This document shows, piece by piece, positions 31,491-35,992 of a stretch of DNA of 35,992 bases. The stretch lies in assembly GCA_900660155.1 (NCBI GenBank), contig CABFPE010000126.1, forward strand, positions 294,962 through 330,953. The letters are read 5' to 3'. A program made the translations under genes and the position numbers. How positions within the stretch are numbered: the first letter of the stretch is position 1; the number at the start of each line of letters is the position of its first letter. This DNA comes from Hofstenia miamia (lineage: Eukaryota; Xenacoelomorpha; Acoela; Hofsteniidae). The notes below the pieces were generated by a model, which saw only the letters and a program-made list of their open reading frames with translations, was not told the origin of the DNA and ran no database searches.

Positions 31491-33136
31491 TTAGTTAAAT
31501 CAAACTTCGCATTAAACTCACTAAATCAAATTTACAGCACCCACCCCCAAGATGACTAATCTTGTGAATATACATAAACCAATATAAGACCACTCAATAC
31601 ATATCTTTTCCAAGCGCTTCCATTATCTACATATATAACTTTTCATAAGAACTGTATTGGTGGAAAAAAGCATGATTTCCTTTACTTCCAGAACAATTCA
31701 ACTAATTGATTTTCTTCAAATCAAGCAGAAATTCAATTGCATTCCAATGGCTCGCCCAACAAACTAAAGGATTGTATATACAATGGAATGGGATAAATCT
31801 TTAGAAATGCTGCATTTCAAAGTAGAGCACTTATTTAAATATTTCTGCAATTGCAACTATGTTGTAGTGAATGAAGAAAAATACCGTTTGTTAAGAAATT
31901 TGTCGTCGTCATTTGAACTTTACTATTTGCAAGTATCAGTTGACATAAATTTATTAGGAAAAAAATTCAAACGAAATATCTAATGTATTATAATAATAAT
32001 GTAGTTATAACGCACATCTGCATGTCTATAAACCAAAGATGGAAGTAGGGCAGATTTTTTGTGTTTTGTCCTGTATTCATGTGCTGAAATATGTCCCAAA
32101 TTGCACAACCCAAAAGAAGTCCTACTGAAAAAATAATTTGGGATTTTCTCTTGTCGCATATGTGACAATTTTCATAACACTGTCTCCGCTTGCACCACAA
32201 CGACCAAATATTTTTAAACCTTTACTTTTTAAAAGATACAGAATCATTTTAACCTCAAGTAGAAATCTAGTAGCAAACGTGATGTCAAAACAATAAAAAC
32301 ATAATAGCAAAATGAGATTTTTTTAACTTAATAAATTATTTATAAAGACAATATTTTACGCAATACTTTTGTGAAAAAGTAATCTCACCCCCTTCAGTGT
32401 GATTTCAAAGTTTATTGACGAGAAAAAAGTTCATGTCATAAAAATCTTATGGGTACTATTGAATAGAATTAAACTTTACCAAGATCTAAAATTCAAGGAT
32501 TAAATAATTTTTCAAAATGCGACTAAGATTGTCAGGGAAATCCAAACTTTGTCAAGTAGGGAACTTTGAGGCCGTCTGTAAATTTTGTAAATGATTGATA
32601 CAGTTTTTCAACGCAAGAGTGATTTTGCCCCATAAGTACCCGCTCTCAAAAAAGCATGAACAAAAAATTCGGCAATATTTTGTGATTTTCTACTCCGATT
32701 TTGGATATTAAATTCAGTAATTTCGGTCTTAAGATCAATACTATATTCTATCTAAAAGATTATTATCAATTTCAGGGTCTTCAGGCGTTAGTATTAATTG
32801 CAATATATTCAGAACGTAGATTCGAATCTCCTCCAGTAATCAATGCTTACTTGTAATAAAATGTATGAAAGCTGGCATAGTGCTGATGTTCTACAAGTTG
32901 TTGCTCTATTTAGAAAGAAAGCTTTTATATTGTTTCTGCATTACAAAGTCCAATTCAATAATAATGAATCGGCATTGCAAATGAAAAAACCTTTCAAAGT
33001 CAGCAGACTTTACTGGCAGTAGCCAATGCATAAATTGTAAAAATTTTAAATAGGTACTTTTGGGCTATTTCTCCTCACTCCCCCACTCAAATATTTGCAA
33101 AAATATGCAGGTTTATTAATATAAAAATTATTGTCG
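31491..33136. other. AT-rich noncoding stretch
   Basis: No supported gene. Open frames at 31783-31983 (plus) and 31980-32310 (minus) have no recognisable motif. Confidence 0.45.
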
Positions 33137-33681
33137 TAACCCTAATCCCAACCTTTACACAAACTCTAATACTAACCCAAGCCATAGCCCAAACATTATG
33201 TAGAAGGAATATGCAAATTAATTATTACAACAGTAAGTTTCCATATATAATAAAATATATAAATATATAAATAATTATAAATATATATTATAACTATATT
33301 ATAAATTAAAAAATAATTATAATGTACTACTATAATATGTTGATTAGTGGTTCAACCACTTTTGTTATTTTACAAAGCAATCATAAGATTTAGTAATGGT
33401 TATTCAATGTACGCAGCGCATTTTCCATCACATCTTTTCACTTAGTTACTTTGTTTACAAATTCAAAATGAATATGATTTCATTGAGTCAGATCTGTCAT
33501 GATGAGCACAGTATAATGTTGGGTTTATGGTTTGGGGTAAAATAAGAGTTTAGAATTTAACGTAAAGTTAGTGTCTAGGGTTATGTTTTGGGTTAGGGGA
33601 TTGGGATATGTGTTAATGTTGAGCTTAGATTTATATTTTGGGCTTGTTTTAATCTAAAGGTTGGGGTTGGGTTAGGGTTAG
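33137..33681. repeat. Degenerate telomere-like arms in inverted orientation
   Basis: 33137-33192 is rich in TAACCC/CCTAA-like units and 33517-33681 in TTAGGG/TTGGG-like units, ending in GGGTTAGGGTTAGC. The reverse complement of the left arm (AAAGGTTGGGATTAGGGTTA) matches the end of the right arm (AAAGGTTGGGGTTGGGTTAG and onward). The 320 bases between are AT-rich. Confidence 0.65.
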
Positions 33682-35690
33682 CAAACATTTTATCCATTCT
33701 GATTTTCGTATCGAGTTAATAGATGATGAATGTCACTATTCAGCTTCGTATCTTAAAAGAAACGGAGGTTAGCAATATAGTTTTAGCAGCAGTTACTTTC
33801 AAACATAATTTTTAATATGTATGCAATATTATTAATATTGAATTTGGTTCTGAACACATAATTGATAGTTATTAATCATTCATTAATCAGAACTTTCATT
33901 ACGCAAACCTAGCAAACTATTTCAAATCATTACATTTGATAAATCATTAATAGTATTAATATGATAATAATATCAATATTGATTTCTTAATTCAAAATTA
34001 AAAAAACAATATTGGTATTGTTGTCATTCTAAAATGCCAATTAGAATGCAAACACCCAAAATTGATAAACCCCTTAAAATATTCAAAGTAATAAAATGAA
34101 GTAATTCTATCTTCCCTGTACCTTGCTCTGCTAAGTAAATATTTGGTTATAGATTCAAACCTCGAGGTGAAATGTCAACTTCAAGTTCTCGAATATATCA
34201 CGACAATGTTCTTTTGTAAGATTTGACGATTTCCTGAGTTCAAACTGTTTCTGACTACTCCATTCATGGAAGGAAACGGGTCTAAATTTTTGGACAATAC
34301 TCGAATAATATTTAGATTCGACCTAACCCGTCTTTCTAAATTTGACTCAGCTGCTCTACTGCATTAAAGCAAACAAAGTATGTGCTTTTATACATAACTA
34401 GCTAGCAAGTAGTGGCAAAATAAACGCTTTGCTATGCATTGGTTGTCATGAAACAAAACAGTTACATGTAATACCTTGTTCAATTATTCAATTTAGTGTA
34501 AAAACCTGTACATGTAACTGGCATTTAATTTCAACGTTATTGATTAACTTGACATAACCTGATTTAAAGAATGCACACTTGACCCAACCCCACCCATCTT
34601 CCTAAATTTGACACTGCTGCACTAAGACAAACAACTCGACCCTGTTTCCAAACATGATTCCAATATTGAGCTATATACTAAAAAACTAGATAATAAATAT
34701 AATATTTCTATGCAGATTCAAGATCAATGTAGCCTACATATCTTTATATTTGACTTAACTGTTTATTGTACCCTCGAATTGTGATTATAGTGTGACATCG
34801 GGCCTATCGGTTTCTATCCAAACGCAATCTTACCTAATGTCAGTCATTCAGAACATTATTACAAAGATATTGGTTTCCGAAATTGGTAAAATCATTCGTA
34901 TCTTCTTAGTGATGTGGTTGGCACCTACTCAAATCAGTTAATTCTCTGGAAACAAAATTCTTGAAAAGTGTGACGTAAAGAGTAAGAAATAGTAGTTTAC
35001 TTTATATCTGCAATTTAGCAAGATAATGTGGAACCAATTGTGTACTCCAGTAAAACAACCCAGAGAAGAAAGATCATTGTAGTTCTTCTGATAGTTGGAT
35101 GGCCTCCGGCCAATGCAGAACCAAGGAAAGCCTAGTACTGACGCTCAGCTCATTGAAAGTTGAAAGACCACACTGGCTTGTTATCGTACATGCAAATAAA
35201 ACCTTACTCCCCTAAGCCCTACATCATCCCCTAAGGTACAAATTGGTTATTGGTAGTCAATTCCAGTTACCAATAGCACTGCTGTACCCAAAGTGATGCC
35301 TTATATTTAGCTATGCATAATAATCATCATGAAAAACAAAAATAAAAATAAGTATAAAGCAATAACCAGAAAAGTTAAGGCCAATTTAAACAATTTGTTA
35401 TGTCTAAAAGGTTAATCAAATCAGTGGTTAGGGAAATCTGTAAGTAAAATTCTGATAGTATCAGATTTAACACTTACAATTATGCTAATTATTTACTGTG
35501 AACAAAAAGTTCAAGGCATCGAAAACAATTTAAATTAATATAAGCACTCACTAATGGATGACTCGACAGCTAGCGACCAATAAAATTAACAACAAGAACC
35601 ACACGGATTAAAACATAACAAATTAGCACCGAAAACCTCTCAAAATGAACACTAATATTACAAATAGGTTTTACAGCCTTGATTATGCTA
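33682..35690. other. Noncoding stretch
   Basis: No supported gene. A somewhat less AT-rich patch at about 35.04-35.30 kb contains a small imperfect inverted repeat (TTATTGGTAG against TTACCAATAG near 35.25 kb); no SINE promoter boxes were recognised in it. Confidence 0.4.
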
Positions 35691-35691
35691 C

Positions 35692-35711
35692 AATATATAT
35701 ATATATATATA
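35692..35711. repeat. (AT)n microsatellite flanking the MITE
   Basis: Alternating A and T immediately left of the MITE; the same pattern resumes at 35977-35992 to the window end. Confidence 0.9.
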
Positions 35712-35976
35712 CCGTAATACCTGTAATTGAAGGCCACCTGTAATAGAAGGCCACCCTTGCGAGGAGATGGAGATACGCGCGGGTCTTACGTACGTACGCA
35801 CCCATGAAAGCACACGAATACTAATACTCCTCTAAATAGCATTGTCCAACACATTTTTATAGATCTAAAAATACCAAAAATTGATGGTTGAAAAATAGAA
35901 GGCCCACCTGTAATAGAAGACCACCCTAGGAGGTTGAAAAATAAAAAGCCATAGCCTTCAATTACAAGTTTTACAG
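35712..35976. mobile_element. 265-bp MITE with ~23-bp TIRs inserted at TA in an AT microsatellite
   Basis: The left end CCGTAATACCTGTAATTGAA and the reverse complement of the right end CTGTAAAACTTGTAATTGAA agree at all but three positions, and the match goes on with GGC. TA flanks both ends (35710-35711 and 35977-35978), as for Tc1/mariner-type insertion, though the surrounding (AT)n makes the duplication uninformative by itself. Inside, near-copies of CCTGTAATTGAAGGCCACC are repeated next to each end, and GGTTGAAAAATA or a variant occurs twice. No coding capacity. Confidence 0.85.
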
Positions 35977-35992
35977 TATATATATATATATA

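Noticed and set aside
32818..32845. GATTCGAATCTC resembling a tRNA/SINE B box
   Set aside because: No matching A box at proper spacing and no cloverleaf could be drawn.
1..35992. CRISPR arrays, bacterial operons, phage or plasmid modules
   Set aside because: No regularly spaced repeats with unique spacers and no prokaryotic gene organisation; the content is that of animal genomic DNA.

Overview
The window looks like animal (invertebrate metazoan) nuclear DNA. It is strongly A+T-rich and gene-poor, carries many microsatellites, and is littered with decayed non-LTR and Ty3/gypsy retroelements and short inverted-repeat transposons. Two genes of animal type are recognisable: a DUF229-like ectoenzyme, and a split fragment of the DUF4806 family with one well-formed 68-bp intron. 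Nothing bacterial (operons, CRISPR, Shine-Dalgarno pattern) is present. The species cannot be fixed from the sequence; a tunicate, a cnidarian or another AT-rich invertebrate would all fit. The style of the gaps and base-call errors suggests an older Sanger-read assembly.

Layout. 1-3.9 kb: a small LINE tail on the minus strand, then a roughly 960-bp imperfect inverted repeat (1409-2370). 3.9-4.4 kb: the DUF4806-like fragment on the plus strand. 4.56-5.92 kb, minus: a broken Ty3/gypsy gag-protease-RT remnant. 6.15-7.32 kb, minus: a broken LINE reverse transcriptase. 7.6-9.75 kb: a nest of inverted-repeat elements between two AT microsatellites, including a hAT-type MITE with a perfect 8-bp target duplication inside an older element with 13-bp terminal inverted repeats. 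9.96-12.04 kb, minus: the only long intact cellular gene, a 633-residue intronless membrane protein with several N-terminal membrane segments and a C-terminal DUF229/alkaline-phosphatase-like catalytic domain. 12.1-19.6 kb: mostly noncoding, with a 43-bp palindrome, short repeats, a 1000-N gap inside an AT repeat and one LINE remnant. 19.66-22.88 kb, plus: the best-preserved LINE, with an assembly artefact in the middle. 22.9-31.5 kb: AT-rich DNA with three more LINE remnants; two of them appear to meet tail-to-tail at 30.75-30.80 kb. 31.5-36 kb: noncoding, with degenerate telomere-like arms and, at the end, a 265-bp MITE inserted at TA in an AT microsatellite.

The recognisable genes do not form a pathway. 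The cellular interest lies in the DUF229-like gene and the DUF4806-like fragment; most other coding signal comes from mobile elements. The most interesting candidate is the polytopic DUF229-like protein: several membrane helices followed by an extracytoplasmic sulfatase-fold domain resembles in layout (not in demonstrable sequence) bacterial lipid-headgroup transferases. That comparison is inference.
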